A stretch of 64,000 nucleotides of DNA, taken from assembly GCA_003161575.1 (NCBI GenBank), contig PMOE01000075.1, positions 1 through 64,000 of the forward strand, given 5' to 3'. Positions 8,239 through 17,866 of this stretch are shown here, piece by piece (within the stretch, counting starts at the first letter, position 1; every line of letters starts with the position of its first letter). Origin of the DNA: Acidimicrobiaceae bacterium (GTDB lineage: Bacteria; Actinomycetota; Acidimicrobiia; Acidimicrobiales; RAAP-2). The notes beneath the pieces were generated by a model. It was not told where the DNA came from. It made no database searches and was given only the letters and a program-made list of their open reading frames with translations. The position numbers and the translations under genes are program-made.

Positions 8239-9768
8239 ATGCCAACCGCCGACGAGCGGGCGATTGACCTGCGGGATCAGGCTCTCGGGGTCCTGTGTGC
8301 TCCCGCCCTCAGATCGATGGTGGAAATGGTCGTCTTCTCCCCTGACCCCGATATTTACGAGGCACGGTCGGTCGACGGCTTGGTCCGGTTCGTCCGCCAC
8401 TCCGACCGAACCCGTTGGCACTTCCACATCGTCAAGGTCGAGGGACGAGACCCACTCTTGGACCAAGACCCGACCCGGTTCTCCCCCTTGGCCGCCGAAC
8501 TGGCCGCCCAACAACCTCGTCGGGAAGAGAACAGCTACCCCATTGCCTTCGAGCGCATCGCGCAGATCTTCGACCACCCGTGCGCGCCCGACCTCTGCGT
8601 GCTGCACACCGCGGCGCACCGGCCGAGCGGCCACCGAGGCGAGCACGGCTCGCTCGGGGTGGTCCAATCCCGGGCCCCGTTCATCGCCTCGGGGGCGGGC
8701 ATACTCCGGCAAGGGATGGTCGACGGACACTGCCGCCTGATCGACGTAGCACCGACGGTCCTGGCCCTGCTCGGACTCGAGCCCGGTCCCGGGGTCGGGC
8801 CGACCGGCGAGGTGGTCGACGGCATGCTGCTCTCGCGCCAAGACGGCCGAACGCTCACCGAATTGTTCGACCCTGAGGGAAATCCAAGCGCCCACGTGGT
8901 GGTGGTGCTGATGGACGGGGCCAACGCCAACGTCCTCTATGACGCCGCGGCGAACGGCGTCGCCCCCAACGTCGGGCGGCTCATCGAGAATGGGGCGGCG
9001 TTGGCCCACGGGGGCGTCGCCTCGCTGCCGACGGTCACCCTGGCCAACCACACCTCCCTCAATACCGGTGCCCATCCCGGGCACCATGGCGTCTTGCACA
9101 ATGCTTGGTATGACCGAAGCCGCGGGCGCCAAGTGGTCACCGAGTCGCCGGCGACCTGGCAGGAGGCGATGCGGTGGCTCTTCCCGGGGGTCGAGACCAT
9201 CCACGAGGCCCTCCATCGTCACCGCCCTGACGCCGTGTCGGTGGCGATCAACGAGCCCGCCGACCGAGGGGCCGACTACTCCACTTTCGATCTCTTCCGG
9301 CGCGGCGAAGTGGGCCGCCTCGCCGAGGGCGTCCCCGAGCCGCTACCCCATGCACACGCCGAGTGGGTCGCGGCCAGCGAGGATTACAAGTGGGGTTCGC
9401 TGGTCGACGCGTCGGCGATCAACCAGATGACCTCGATCTGGGCGGGCGAGTACCTGGGCACCCGCTACCAGATCCCCGACTTCACCTGGATCAGCTTTTC
9501 GCTCACCGATGCCGCCTTTCATGAAGGTGGCCCCCACTCGGCCATCGCTCAAGCCGCGCTCGTCGACACCGACGCCCGGCTCGGCGAAGTGGTGGCGGCG
9601 ATCGAGCGGCGCGGCGTGACCGAACAGACCGCCATCGTGGTCGTCGCTGACCACGGGATGGAGCAGACCGCCCTCAATTGTCCGGGGGACTGGGGCGACG
9701 CCCTGCGGGCCGCCGGGATACCCCACCGCGACGAGGCGTCGGGATTCCTCTACCTCGGAGACATGTGA
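8239..9768 (+). CDS. Alkaline-phosphatase-superfamily phosphodiesterase with two half-domains
   Basis: This 509-residue protein has its catalytic metal sites in the C-terminal half. VVVLMDGAN (about residue 220), the Thr-containing SLPTVTLANHTSLNTGAHPGHHG, DAAFHEGGPHS and VVADHGMEQT (about 471) together match nucleotide pyrophosphatase/phosphodiesterase-like enzymes. The first 215 residues look like the C-terminal part of the same superfamily (GEHGSLGVVQSRAPFIASG, then DVAPTVLALLGLEPG) without a nucleophile. The whole therefore resembles two incomplete copies or a rearranged fold. There is no signal peptide, so it is cytoplasmic. Its stop overlaps the GTG of the thiolase-like gene by four bases, which suggests co-translation. 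The substrate is unknown. Confidence 0.85.
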   Translation: MPTADERAIDLRDQALGVLCAPALRSMVEMVVFSPDPDIYEARSVDGLVRFVRHSDRTRWHFHIVKVEGRDPLLDQDPTRFSPLAAELAAQQPRREENSYPIAFERIAQIFDHPCAPDLCVLHTAAHRPSGHRGEHGSLGVVQSRAPFIASGAGILRQGMVDGHCRLIDVAPTVLALLGLEPGPGVGPTGEVVDGMLLSRQDGRTLTELFDPEGNPSAHVVVVLMDGANANVLYDAAANGVAPNVGRLIENGAALAHGGVASLPTVTLANHTSLNTGAHPGHHGVLHNAWYDRSRGRQVVTESPATWQEAMRWLFPGVETIHEALHRHRPDAVSVAINEPADRGADYSTFDLFRRGEVGRLAEGVPEPLPHAHAEWVAASEDYKWGSLVDASAINQMTSIWAGEYLGTRYQIPDFTWISFSLTDAAFHEGGPHSAIAQAALVDTDARLGEVVAAIERRGVTEQTAIVVVADHGMEQTALNCPGDWGDALRAAGIPHRDEASGFLYLGDM

Positions 9769-11201
9769 CCAGTACCGGTGACCGCCGCTCCGCGGTGCTG
9801 GTCGGGGTGGGAACCGCAAACGAAGCGGCGGAGGCCGCCGAGCTGATGGTGCTGGCCGTACAGCGTGCGGCCGACGACGCCGGAGCCCGATCGCTCCTCG
9901 CCGCGGTGGACCGGATCGCCGTGCCCATGGGGACGTGGGCCTACACCGATCCCGCGCGCCTAGTGGCCGTCGGCATCGGGGCCGGTGAGGCCGAGACCCA
10001 CGCGGGGGAGATCGGCGTCTCCCAGCAGACCCTTGTGAGCCAGGCGCTCCGGGCGATCGTGGCCGGCACCTCAGAGGTGGCCGTCGTGGTCGGTGGCGAG
10101 GCCCGGTCCTTTGGCCGCGACGGTGGGATCGAGACCGAACAACGGGGCCCGGCCCCCGACGTCGTCCACACGCGTGAACCCGAGTACCTGGCCCGCCCCG
10201 AGATCGCGGCGGGCCTCACGTCGCCGGTCCAGCAGTACGCGATGATCGACAACGCCCTCCGGCATGCCGAGGGCCGCTCGGTCGACCAGCAGCGCGATGA
10301 GATCGCCGAGCTGTGGGCCCGCTGCAATGTCGTCGCCCGGGGCAACCCCCTGGCCGCGTTTCCCGATCCTCGCAGCGCGGCGGACATCGCGAATCCCGGA
10401 CCGAAGAACCGGCCGCTGTCCTTTCCGTACAACAAATGGCACGCCAGCCAGTGGACCGTGGACCAGGCCGCGGCGCTCATCATCTGCTCGGTCGAGGCGG
10501 CCCGACGCCATCGGGTCCCCACCGACCGCTGGATCTTCCCACTCGTGGGCATCGACGCCAGCCACTCGGTGTCCCTCAGCCGGCGGCACCAACTCCACAC
10601 CTGGCCGGCCATGGGTGTGCTCGGTCGGGCCGCGGCGGGCCGGATCGGACGCCCGTTGACCGACGTCGAGGTGACCGAGGTCTACTCCTGCTTCCCCGCC
10701 GCCGTTCGGGTCCAACAGCGCGAGCTCGGGCTACCGGGCGACGGCACCCCGACAATCACCGGCGGTATGACCTTCGCCGGGGGCCCCTTCAACAACTTCA
10801 CCTACCAGGCCACCGCCGCGGTGGTGCCACGGCTACGCCGGGCACCAGGCTCGCTCGGGCTGATCACGACCGTTTCGGGGCTGTTGACCAAGCCCGGACT
10901 CGCCGTTTGGTCGAGCAACCCCGACGGGCGGTCCCCCCTCATTTGCGACCTGGCGGAAGCCGTCGCTACTGCCTCCGTTGAGGTGGAGGTACTCGACACG
11001 TACCACGGCGAGGCGACGGTCGTCTCGTACACGGTGACACCCGAGGACATGGTCCCGGCCCGGGTGGTGATCCTCGCCCAGACACCAGACGGCCGACGGT
11101 GCGTGGCCGCGTCCGAAGACTCCGCCCTCGCCACGGCGGCGACCGTGGGCGAGTTCATAGGGACCCCGGTCCAGGTGAGGGGCGGTTCGTTTTCGCTGTG
11201 A
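9765..11201 (+). CDS. Thiolase-like acetyl-CoA acetyltransferase family protein with C-terminal OB-like domain
   Basis: This 478-residue protein belongs to the thiolase fold group found widely in mycobacteria and relatives. The motif EVYSCFPAAVRVQQRELGLP (about 303-325) and GGMTFAGGPFNNFTYQATA are typical, followed by a beta-rich tail (about 395-478) like the OB-fold extension in this subfamily. The usual N-terminal thiolase nucleophile Cys is not evident where expected (GTSEVAVVVGGEAR), so true thiolase activity is doubtful. The start is GTG 9765 in a GTGA overlap with the phosphodiesterase stop. Longer in-frame starts lie inside that gene. It is probably involved in acyl-CoA or sterol metabolism, which is inference from the family. 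Confidence 0.85.
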   Translation: MTSTGDRRSAVLVGVGTANEAAEAAELMVLAVQRAADDAGARSLLAAVDRIAVPMGTWAYTDPARLVAVGIGAGEAETHAGEIGVSQQTLVSQALRAIVAGTSEVAVVVGGEARSFGRDGGIETEQRGPAPDVVHTREPEYLARPEIAAGLTSPVQQYAMIDNALRHAEGRSVDQQRDEIAELWARCNVVARGNPLAAFPDPRSAADIANPGPKNRPLSFPYNKWHASQWTVDQAAALIICSVEAARRHRVPTDRWIFPLVGIDASHSVSLSRRHQLHTWPAMGVLGRAAAGRIGRPLTDVEVTEVYSCFPAAVRVQQRELGLPGDGTPTITGGMTFAGGPFNNFTYQATAAVVPRLRRAPGSLGLITTVSGLLTKPGLAVWSSNPDGRSPLICDLAEAVATASVEVEVLDTYHGEATVVSYTVTPEDMVPARVVILAQTPDGRRCVAASEDSALATAATVGEFIGTPVQVRGGSFSL

Positions 11202-11265
11202 GCCGGGGCCGGCCGCTGCCCCCACTCTCCGCCCCGAATCGTCCCGGCAATGGTCGGTAGCTAAC

Positions 11266-12963
11266 GTGGCCCTGATGCCCCCCCCGGCCGCCGAGCGGCG
11301 CTTCGGCGGCCTGATCGACCGCCGGTTGAGTGCACGGGTGGCTCTGACCCGCCGCTACCTTGTCCTCGCCGTGAGCGTTGGCGTGGCGGCCACGGCCTGC
11401 GTCGTGGCCCAGGCCGTCCTGCTGGCGACCATCATCGAGCGCGTCGTCCTCCATCGGGCCACCCTGGGCGCCGTTCGTCCCGAGATCATCGCTCTGGGGC
11501 TGACCTTCGGCGCTCGGGCGGCGCTCGGGTGGCTCGGCGAAGTGGCGGCCCAACGCACCTCGGCCACCGTCACCTCGGTGCTGCGCCGCCAGCTGCTCCG
11601 CCACGCCCTGGATCTCGGCCCGGGGTGGCTGGCCGGCGAGCGGGCGGGCGAACTCTCCCTCACCGCCACTCGCGGCACCGCCGCGCTCGACACCTACTTT
11701 GGCCGCTACCTGCCCGTCGCCGTCCTGGCCGGGCTGGCTCCGCTGGGCATCCTGGCGTGGGTCGCCTACACCGACTGGGTCTCGTCACTCATCTTGGTGG
11801 GAATGATCGCCCTTGTCCCCATCGCGATGATCTTCTTCGGTCGCGAAGCCACCAAGCGGACCCGCCGGCAGTGGCGGCGCCTCTCCTCGCTCTCGGCTCG
11901 CTTTCTCGAGCTCATTCAGGGACTACCGACCCTGCGGGCCTTCGGTCGAGGCGACCAGGGCCGCCGTGAGGTTGCCGCAGCGACCGAGGGGTTGCGCCAA
12001 ACAACGATGGGCACGCTGCGCGTCGCCTTCCTGTCGGCCCTGGCCATGGAGTTTTTGGCGGGGATCGGGGTGGGATTGGTCGCTATGGTCCTCGGCCTGC
12101 GTCTGCTCGGCGGCACGATCTCGCTGTACACCGCGCTGGCCGTGTTGCTCGTCTCCCCCGAAGTCTTTCTACCGCTGCGACGCGCCGGAGCCGAGTTCCA
12201 CGCCAGCACCGAGGGCCAGGCGGCCGCCGAACGCATCCTCTCGGTGCTCGACCAACCCGTGGACAAACGGACCCGCCGGGAGGGCGTCGCGCCCAGGTCG
12301 GCGACGCCGATCGTGTTGGCCAACATTGCGGTGACCTACCCGGGTAGGGACACGCCAGCGCTCGAGCCTCTCGACATGACCCTCGAGTCCGGTGAACACG
12401 TCGCGCTGGTCGGCCCCTCAGGGGCCGGAAAGTCCACGACGCTGGCGGTCCTGCTCGGCTTCGTGGCCCCAACGACCGGGACGGTCACCATCGGCGGGGT
12501 CGACCTCGAAGGAATGTCCCTTTCGCAATGGCGACGCTCGTTGGCCTGGGTCCCCCAACGGCCGTACCTGTTTTCGGGGACCATCGCGGAAAACCTGGCG
12601 ATCGGCGACCCGGGGGCGGACACCGCGATGCTGCGCCATGCGGCGGAGCTGGCGGGATTGGGCGAACTGATCGATCAGCTCCCCCGCGGTCTCGACACCG
12701 TGGTGGGTGACGGTGGTCTCCCTCTGAGCGCGGGCGAGCGCCAGCGCTTGGCCATCGCTCGGGTCGTCGTGCGCGACGCCCCCGTCGTCCTCCTCGACGA
12801 GCCGGCGGCCCACCTCGACGCCCACACCGAGTCCACGCTGAGCCACTCGCTGGCGCCCTGGTTCGAGGGACGCACCGTGGTGGTGGCGGCGCATCGCTCC
12901 GAGCTGGTCCAGCGGATCGACCGGGTCATTCACCTTGGCCAGCTCCAAGAGGCGTCCACGTGA
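11266..12963 (+). CDS. cydD: Thiol reductant ABC exporter, CydD-like subunit
   Basis: This 565-residue half-transporter has an N-terminal exporter membrane domain (about 1-310, six predicted helices) and an ABC ATPase. The ATPase carries Walker A GPSGAGKST (about 380-390), signature LSAGERQR, and Walker B VVLLDEPAAH. With the next gene it forms CydDC, which exports cysteine or glutathione-type thiols (or haem, by recent views) and supports cytochrome bd assembly. CydA and CydB are not in this window, which is unusual because the four are often together in actinobacteria. The start is GTG 11266, with ATG 11275 also possible. Its stop overlaps the cydC GTG by four bases, so subunit stoichiometry is probably set by coupling. 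Confidence 0.9.
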   Translation: MALMPPPAAERRFGGLIDRRLSARVALTRRYLVLAVSVGVAATACVVAQAVLLATIIERVVLHRATLGAVRPEIIALGLTFGARAALGWLGEVAAQRTSATVTSVLRRQLLRHALDLGPGWLAGERAGELSLTATRGTAALDTYFGRYLPVAVLAGLAPLGILAWVAYTDWVSSLILVGMIALVPIAMIFFGREATKRTRRQWRRLSSLSARFLELIQGLPTLRAFGRGDQGRREVAAATEGLRQTTMGTLRVAFLSALAMEFLAGIGVGLVAMVLGLRLLGGTISLYTALAVLLVSPEVFLPLRRAGAEFHASTEGQAAAERILSVLDQPVDKRTRREGVAPRSATPIVLANIAVTYPGRDTPALEPLDMTLESGEHVALVGPSGAGKSTTLAVLLGFVAPTTGTVTIGGVDLEGMSLSQWRRSLAWVPQRPYLFSGTIAENLAIGDPGADTAMLRHAAELAGLGELIDQLPRGLDTVVGDGGLPLSAGERQRLAIARVVVRDAPVVLLDEPAAHLDAHTESTLSHSLAPWFEGRTVVVAAHRSELVQRIDRVIHLGQLQEAST

Positions 12964-14663
12964 GCACCGTCGCGGTACTACGACGGCTCCTCCGCCTGAG
13001 CGCGCCACCTTGGGGCCGCCTTACCGTCGCCGTTCTCGCCGGAGTCGCCGCCGCCATGGCCACCATCGGGCTGCTTGCCGGCTCGGGCTATCTCGTTTCC
13101 AAGGCGGCCTTCCGACCCGGCCTCGGTGCCATCGCCGGGCTGCTCGCCGGCGTCGAGGTGCTGGCCTTCGTGCGCGCCCCACTGCGCTACAAGGAGCGTC
13201 TGGCCGCCCACGACGCCGCCTTCCGGGCCCTCACTCACTGGCGGGTCTGGCTCTATGACCAACTCGAGCCCCGCTCCCCCGCCGGGTTGGGACCTTGGCG
13301 CAGTGGCGACCTGCTCTCGCGAGCCGTCGACGATGTCGACGCGCTCCAAGACCTGTACCTGCGCGGTCTTGTGCCCCTCGTCGTCGCTCTCGCAGCCTCC
13401 GCGATCGCCGTCGTGGTGGTGGGTCTCGTCTTGCCCGCTGCCGCGCTCGTGCTCGGATTGAGCCTGCTGGTGGCGCTCGTCGTTCCCCCGGTGATCGCTG
13501 CGTTGACCAGTCCGGGGCGAGGGCGGGAGGCCGTTGTACGCGGGGCCGTTGGCGCCGAAGTGGTTGATCTCCTCCAAGGAGCTCCTGACCTGCTCGCCTT
13601 CGGATGCGAGGATCAATTCTTGGAGCAACTCGAGTCGGCCGACGACGAGCTGGCGCGCCTCGCCCGCCGGCGGGCCCTCGCCGCCGGTCTCACCTCGGCT
13701 CTGCTCACCTTGTTGATCGGAGCAGCGGTCGTCGGGGTGTTGGTCGTCGGCATCGAGGCGGTGCGCACCCACCGGCTCAGCCCGGTGATGTTGGCAGTCC
13801 TGCCACTGGCCGCCATCGCCGCATTCGAGTCGGTGCCTGCGGTCACCGCGGCGGCGTCCCGCCTGGGCGACGTGGTCGCGGCCGGACGGCGCCTGTTGGC
13901 CCTTGAGGGGATTCCGATCCCCGTCGTCGACCCGGATCGCCCCGAGCCGCTGCCCGAAGGATGCCCGACGGTGGCCCTACGCGAGGCGCGCCTGCGCTAC
14001 GCCGACGACCTGCCCTGGGCCCTTGACGGCGTGACCTTCGAGCTGGCCCCGGGCAGCCGCACCGCCGTCATCGGGGCAAGCGGAGCGGGCAAGTCCAGCC
14101 TGGTCAATGTGCTTCTCGCCTTCTGGCCGCTCTCCGAGGGGCAGGCCACCTTGGGTGGCGTCCCGCTTGAGCGTCTGGCCCAGGACGACACCCGACGGGC
14201 CATCGCCTTGGTCGACCAGGAGGCCCGCCTCTTCGCCGGAACCATCGGCCAGAACATCACCTTGGGAAGGCCCGCGGCCTCGGCCCTCGACGTGGACGAA
14301 GCGGTCCGTCAGGCCCAACTGCGCAGTTGGGTCGACACCCTGCCCGAGGGCCTCGCCACACCGGTCGGCGAGCAGGGGGCCCGGGTCTCGGGTGGCCAGC
14401 GCCAGCGCATTGCCCTCGCCCGGGCGCTTGTCGCCGGCGGTGCGGTGCTGGTGCTCGATGAGCCGACCGCCGGACTCGACGACACCACCGCCGACCGCCT
14501 CCTCGCCGACGTCATGGCGGCCGGCGGGACGCACACGGTGCTGCTCGTCACTCACCACCAACGCGAGACGGACGGCTTTGACACGGTGATCGTGCTGGAC
14601 CGGGGTCGGGTCGTCTCACTCGATGACCCCTATCGTCGGGTCGGCGTTCGAATCAGACGTTGA
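12960..14663 (+). CDS. cydC: Thiol reductant ABC exporter, CydC-like subunit
   Basis: This 567-residue ABC exporter subunit pairs with CydD. Six hydrophobic helices lie within about residues 15-305. The ATPase domain has [10 protein letters not shown]-loop ALVDQEAR, signature [15 protein letters not shown] and Walker [12 protein letters not shown], and is complete. Both partners keep intact Walker motifs. The start is GTG at 12960, inside the last codons of cydD. The last 11 bases overlap the 3' end of the converging aldo/keto reductase gene. The CydC name rests on order and family. A general lipid-exporter role is less likely given the tandem half-transporter arrangement. Confidence 0.9.
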   Translation: MSTVAVLRRLLRLSAPPWGRLTVAVLAGVAAAMATIGLLAGSGYLVSKAAFRPGLGAIAGLLAGVEVLAFVRAPLRYKERLAAHDAAFRALTHWRVWLYDQLEPRSPAGLGPWRSGDLLSRAVDDVDALQDLYLRGLVPLVVALAASAIAVVVVGLVLPAAALVLGLSLLVALVVPPVIAALTSPGRGREAVVRGAVGAEVVDLLQGAPDLLAFGCEDQFLEQLESADDELARLARRRALAAGLTSALLTLLIGAAVVGVLVVGIEAVRTHRLSPVMLAVLPLAAIAAFESVPAVTAAASRLGDVVAAGRRLLALEGIPIPVVDPDRPEPLPEGCPTVALREARLRYADDLPWALDGVTFELAPGSRTAVIGASGAGKSSLVNVLLAFWPLSEGQATLGGVPLERLAQDDTRRAIALVDQEARLFAGTIGQNITLGRPAASALDVDEAVRQAQLRSWVDTLPEGLATPVGEQGARVSGGQRQRIALARALVAGGAVLVLDEPTAGLDDTTADRLLADVMAAGGTHTVLLVTHHQRETDGFDTVIVLDRGRVVSLDDPYRRVGVRIRR

Positions 14664-15633
14664 CCCGTGACATGTGCTCGGCCGGGTAACGGTCGCCCGA
14701 TGCTGCGCCTTTCGGGGCCACCGCCTCGAGCGACGCCAGCTCCTCGGGGCTGAGGGTCACATCGAGGGCACCGATGTTCTCGGTGAGAAAGCGACGGCGC
14801 TTGGTGCCGGGAATGGGGACGATGTCATCGCCTTGGGCCAGCACCCAGGCCAGTGCCAGTTGTGACGGGGTCACCCCCTTGTCGCGCGCCAGCTGGCCCA
14901 CCCGGTCGACGACGTCGAGGTTCTTGGTGAAATTTTCACCCTGAAATCTCGGACTATGGCGTCGGAAGTCGTCTGGGCCGAACTGGTCGGGGCTGGTGAT
15001 GGCGCCGGAGAGAAATCCCCGGCCGAGCGGGCTGTAGGCGACGAAGCCGATACCGAGTTCGCGGGCGGTGTCGAGGACACCGTCCTCGGGGTCGCGGGTG
15101 AAAAGCGAATACTCGCTCTGGATCGCACTCATCGGGTGGGTGGCGTGGGCCCGGCGGATGGTGGCCGGCGCTGCTTCGGATATACCGAGGTGGCGAACCT
15201 TGCCGGCCGCCACAAGCTCGGCCATGGCACCCCAGGTGTCTTCCACCGGCACCGTCGTATCGACGCGATGCTGATAGTACAGATCGATGTGATCAACCCC
15301 GAGGCGTTGAAGGGATGCTTCGCAGGACGCCCGCACGTATGCGGGCTGGCCGTTGATGCCGATCCAAGAACCGTCGGGACGGCGTTCGTTGCCGAACTTG
15401 GTTGCCAGTACCACCTCGTCGCGCCGCTCGGCAATGGCCTTGCCGACCAGCCGCTCATTGGTGAAGGGCCCATACATGTCGGCCGTATCGAGAAAGGTCA
15501 CGCCAGCGTCGAGCGCCAAATGGATCGTGGCGAGCGACTCGGCCTCGTCGGCCTCGCCGTAGGACTGGCTCATCCCCATGCAACCGAGGCCAAGGGCCGA
15601 AACAGAAAGGGCCCCCAGGCTGCGTTTTTGCAC
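14653..15633 (-). CDS. Aldo/keto reductase
   Basis: This 326-residue NADPH-dependent oxidoreductase has a TIM-barrel fold. The catalytic tetrad is complete: Asp49 and Tyr54 (LDTADMYGP), Lys79 (LATKFGN) and His122 (YYQHRVD). The cofactor-binding end carries [14 protein letters not shown]. It resembles the AKR13 group (YajO/YghZ-like and plant auxin-induced-protein homologues), which reduce aldehydes and ketones of uncertain identity. It is divergent from the TetR gene across a 128-base region containing a clean inverted repeat beside the TetR start, so TetR may regulate it. The convergent cydC gene overlaps its 3' end by 11 bases. Confidence 0.92.
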   Translation of the reverse strand: MQKRSLGALSVSALGLGCMGMSQSYGEADEAESLATIHLALDAGVTFLDTADMYGPFTNERLVGKAIAERRDEVVLATKFGNERRPDGSWIGINGQPAYVRASCEASLQRLGVDHIDLYYQHRVDTTVPVEDTWGAMAELVAAGKVRHLGISEAAPATIRRAHATHPMSAIQSEYSLFTRDPEDGVLDTARELGIGFVAYSPLGRGFLSGAITSPDQFGPDDFRRHSPRFQGENFTKNLDVVDRVGQLARDKGVTPSQLALAWVLAQGDDIVPIPGTKRRRFLTENIGALDVTLSPEELASLEAVAPKGAASGDRYPAEHMSRVNV

Positions 15634-15717
15634 CTTTTCCTCCTCGATCGAGCGCCTCAGTGTGATTCAGCCTACGGTAGGTGTCGGCGCGTCGTATGGG
15701 TCGGAGGGCGACGCCCC

Positions 15718-15738
15718 CATGTTGGCGCATGCAACATG
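15718..15738. promoter_or_regulatory. Inverted repeat, probable TetR-type operator
   Basis: CATGTTG and CAACATG form perfect 7-base arms around a 7-base centre (GCGCATG). The right arm ends 23 bases before the TetR start, in the intergenic region shared with the aldo/keto reductase gene. Size and symmetry fit a TetR-family dimer site and the position fits autorepression. Binding is inferred from position only. Confidence 0.5.
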
Positions 15739-15761
15739 CAAAAAAAAGCGGAACGGGGAAC

Positions 15762-16394
15762 ATGGACATGGAAGCCAAGACGCTCGCGGGGACGGCGCAG
15801 CCGAACAAGGACGGGCGGATCGCCCGGGGAGAGCGGACGCGGCGCCGAGTGGCCGAAGCCCTCATCGCGCTTCTCGAGGAGGGGGACCTCCAACCGACGG
15901 CCAAGGAGATCGCGGCTCGAGCAGGGGTCTCGCTGCGCCTCGTCTTCCACCACTTCGACGACATGGACGCGCTCTACCACGCGGTGGCGGATATCAACAC
16001 CGACCGAAACTGGAGATCGCTCTACCCGATCCCACCGGACCTGGCGCTCCACCACAGGGTCGAGCGCACAGTCCGCCAGCGCTACCGCCTCTACGAAGCC
16101 ATCACCCCGGTTCGACGCGCCGCCGTGCGTCAGGCGTACCACTCCGAAGAGGTCGCACTCACTCTTCTGCGGTCGAACCAGGCATTGCGCGACCAGTTGG
16201 CCGAGACCTTCGCCCTCGAGCTCAAGGCCGCCGCCGGCGAGGGTCGCGATATCTTGGAGGCACTTGACCTGGCCACCTCCTGGGAAGCGTGGGACCGACT
16301 CCGCGCCACCCAAGGGATCACCTCGACCGCGGCCCGGCGGGTCACCGAGCGGATCATCATGAACCTTCTCGATCGTGGGACCCTCCCGTATTGA
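15762..16394 (+). CDS. TetR-family transcriptional regulator
   Basis: This 210-residue regulator has an N-terminal TetR helix-turn-helix. The ERTRRRVAEALIALLEEGD helix leads to PTAKEIAARAGVSLRLVFHHFDDMDALYHAV, with the canonical HHFDD in place of the usual YYHFxSK. The C-terminal ligand domain is unspecific. The start is ATG 15762 after GGGGAAC; an in-frame ATG at 15768 is also possible. The stop TGA shares one base with the ATG of the haloalkane dehalogenase (TGATG), so the two are co-translated. Together with the palindrome just upstream, the simplest reading is an autoregulated repressor that also controls the dehalogenase and perhaps the divergent reductase. The ligand is unknown. Confidence 0.9.
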   Translation: MDMEAKTLAGTAQPNKDGRIARGERTRRRVAEALIALLEEGDLQPTAKEIAARAGVSLRLVFHHFDDMDALYHAVADINTDRNWRSLYPIPPDLALHHRVERTVRQRYRLYEAITPVRRAAVRQAYHSEEVALTLLRSNQALRDQLAETFALELKAAAGEGRDILEALDLATSWEAWDRLRATQGITSTAARRVTERIIMNLLDRGTLPY

Positions 16395-17296
16395 TGGAGG
16401 TTCTTAGAACCCCCGATGATCGTTTCGCCGATCTGCCCGGGTTCGACTTCGTCCCCCGCTACGTCGAGACGGGAGGACTTCGGCTCCACTACCTCGACGA
16501 AGGGCCGCCGGAGCACCCCGACACCGTCCTGCTGCTGCACGGCGAACCGAGTTGGTGCTTCCTCTACCGAGAGATGATCCCGGTTTTGGTGGCGGCCGGG
16601 CACCGGGTCATAGCCCCGGACCTTGTCGGATTCGGCCGATCCGACAAGCCCGCCAAGCGGAGCGACTACACCTATGCCGGCCACGTCGAATGGCTGCGCC
16701 AGGCCCTCTTCGACCGCCTCGGGCTGCGCGACCTGACGCTCGTATGCCAGGACTGGGGCGGGTTGCTCGGACTCCGCTTGGTGGCCGAGCACCCGGACCG
16801 TTTCCGCCGGGTGGTGGCGGCCAACACCGGATTGCCCACAGGAGACCAGAAGCTCGACGAGGCCTTCATGAACTGGCAGCGCTTCTCCCAGAGTGTGCCC
16901 GAGCTCCCGGTGGGATTCATCGTGCAGTCCGGCACGACCAGCCAACTCAGCGAGGAGATCGTCGCCGCCTACGACGCACCGTTCCCCGACGAGCGCTACA
17001 AAGAAGGCGCACGCCAGTTCCCCCTCCTCGTCCCGACGAGCGCCGATGACCCGGCCAGCGGGGACAACCGCCGGGCGTGGGAGTCGCTCCGCCGCTTCGA
17101 CAAGCCCTTCCTCTGCGCGTTCAGCGACGGCGATCCGATCACCCGGGGGGCCGACCGCCTCTTCATCGAGCAGGTCCCCGGGGCCAAGGGCCAGTCCCAC
17201 TCGACCATCGTGGGCGGCGGTCACTTCCTCCAAGAAGACAAGGGGACCGAGTTGGCCGCAGTGGTCGTCGAGTTCATCGCCGGCACCCCGGGTTAG
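16394..17296 (+). CDS. Haloalkane dehalogenase, HLD-I type
   Basis: This 300-residue alpha/beta hydrolase hydrolyses carbon-halogen bonds in the cytoplasm. The nucleophile is Asp120 in CQDWGG. The halide-binding Trp121 is adjacent, and the oxyanion motif HGEPSW (50-54) is the DhlA-like form. Asp247 (SDGDP) and His277 (GGGHFLQ) complete a D-H-D triad, and Trp161 in the cap (NWQRFSQ) suits the second halide-stabilising residue. The epoxide-hydrolase cap tyrosines are not seen. The start ATG at 16394 overlaps the TetR stop by one base. The 3' end overlaps the converging DUF2889 gene. Biochemical substrates of actinobacterial members are mostly unknown, and a natural role other than haloalkane use is possible. 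Confidence 0.9.
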   Translation: MEVLRTPDDRFADLPGFDFVPRYVETGGLRLHYLDEGPPEHPDTVLLLHGEPSWCFLYREMIPVLVAAGHRVIAPDLVGFGRSDKPAKRSDYTYAGHVEWLRQALFDRLGLRDLTLVCQDWGGLLGLRLVAEHPDRFRRVVAANTGLPTGDQKLDEAFMNWQRFSQSVPELPVGFIVQSGTTSQLSEEIVAAYDAPFPDERYKEGARQFPLLVPTSADDPASGDNRRAWESLRRFDKPFLCAFSDGDPITRGADRLFIEQVPGAKGQSHSTIVGGGHFLQEDKGTELAAVVVEFIAGTPG

Positions 17297-17859
17297 GCGA
17301 GCTCTTCGACCGAAGGCGCGGGGTACGAGCTCCGGCCCGGACGCCAGCCGAGGGCGATCTTTTTTGGACCCGGACCCTCTTTGGCCCAGACGTGACAGGT
17401 GTCGGCCAACCAGGCCGTGCCGGATTCGGCCATGACCTCGTGGGCCTGGTTCTCGTCGCGCTTCCGCGAGGCCGACGAGGGGACGGCCTGGACCACCACC
17501 GGACCAATGGCCCGGGCCAAAAATTCGAGATGGGCGCACCCGAGGGCCCGGCCGAAGTGCTCCTGCACGGCCCGGGTATAGCCACGGGTCACGCTCAATC
17601 CGACGAGGCCACTGAAGGCTTCCTCGATCTGCGGGCACTCGGCATGGGGGAATCGCCGCATCTCGGCTCGGGCCTCGGTGATCGTCAGGTCCGAGCGCCG
17701 CACGGTGATGCGGAGTTCCATATCGTGGACGTGCTCGACCTTGTTCGTGCCCTTGGCCCAGGGCCGATCGTCGCGCAGCCGGGCAACGACGGCGAAATCC
17801 CCCTCCCGCTCGAACACATCGAGCTCGATCCGGCGCTGGTGGGTCGGGACCTCGGTCAT
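17293..17859 (-). CDS. DUF2889 family protein
   Basis: This 188-residue soluble protein begins MTEVPTHQRRIELDVFEREG and has the pattern HVHDMELRITV...DLTITEARAEMRRFPHAECP that marks DUF2889. No enzymatic motif is known for this family. A conserved Cys sits in PHAECPQIEEAF. It is the last gene of a seven-gene minus-strand run, and begins seven bases after the histidine phosphatase stop. The start is ATG at 17859; longer in-frame starts fall inside the phosphatase gene. The function is unknown. Confidence 0.8.
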   Translation of the reverse strand: MTEVPTHQRRIELDVFEREGDFAVVARLRDDRPWAKGTNKVEHVHDMELRITVRRSDLTITEARAEMRRFPHAECPQIEEAFSGLVGLSVTRGYTRAVQEHFGRALGCAHLEFLARAIGPVVVQAVPSSASRKRDENQAHEVMAESGTAWLADTCHVWAKEGPGPKKIALGWRPGRSSYPAPSVEELA

Positions 17860-17866
17860 CGGGCGA

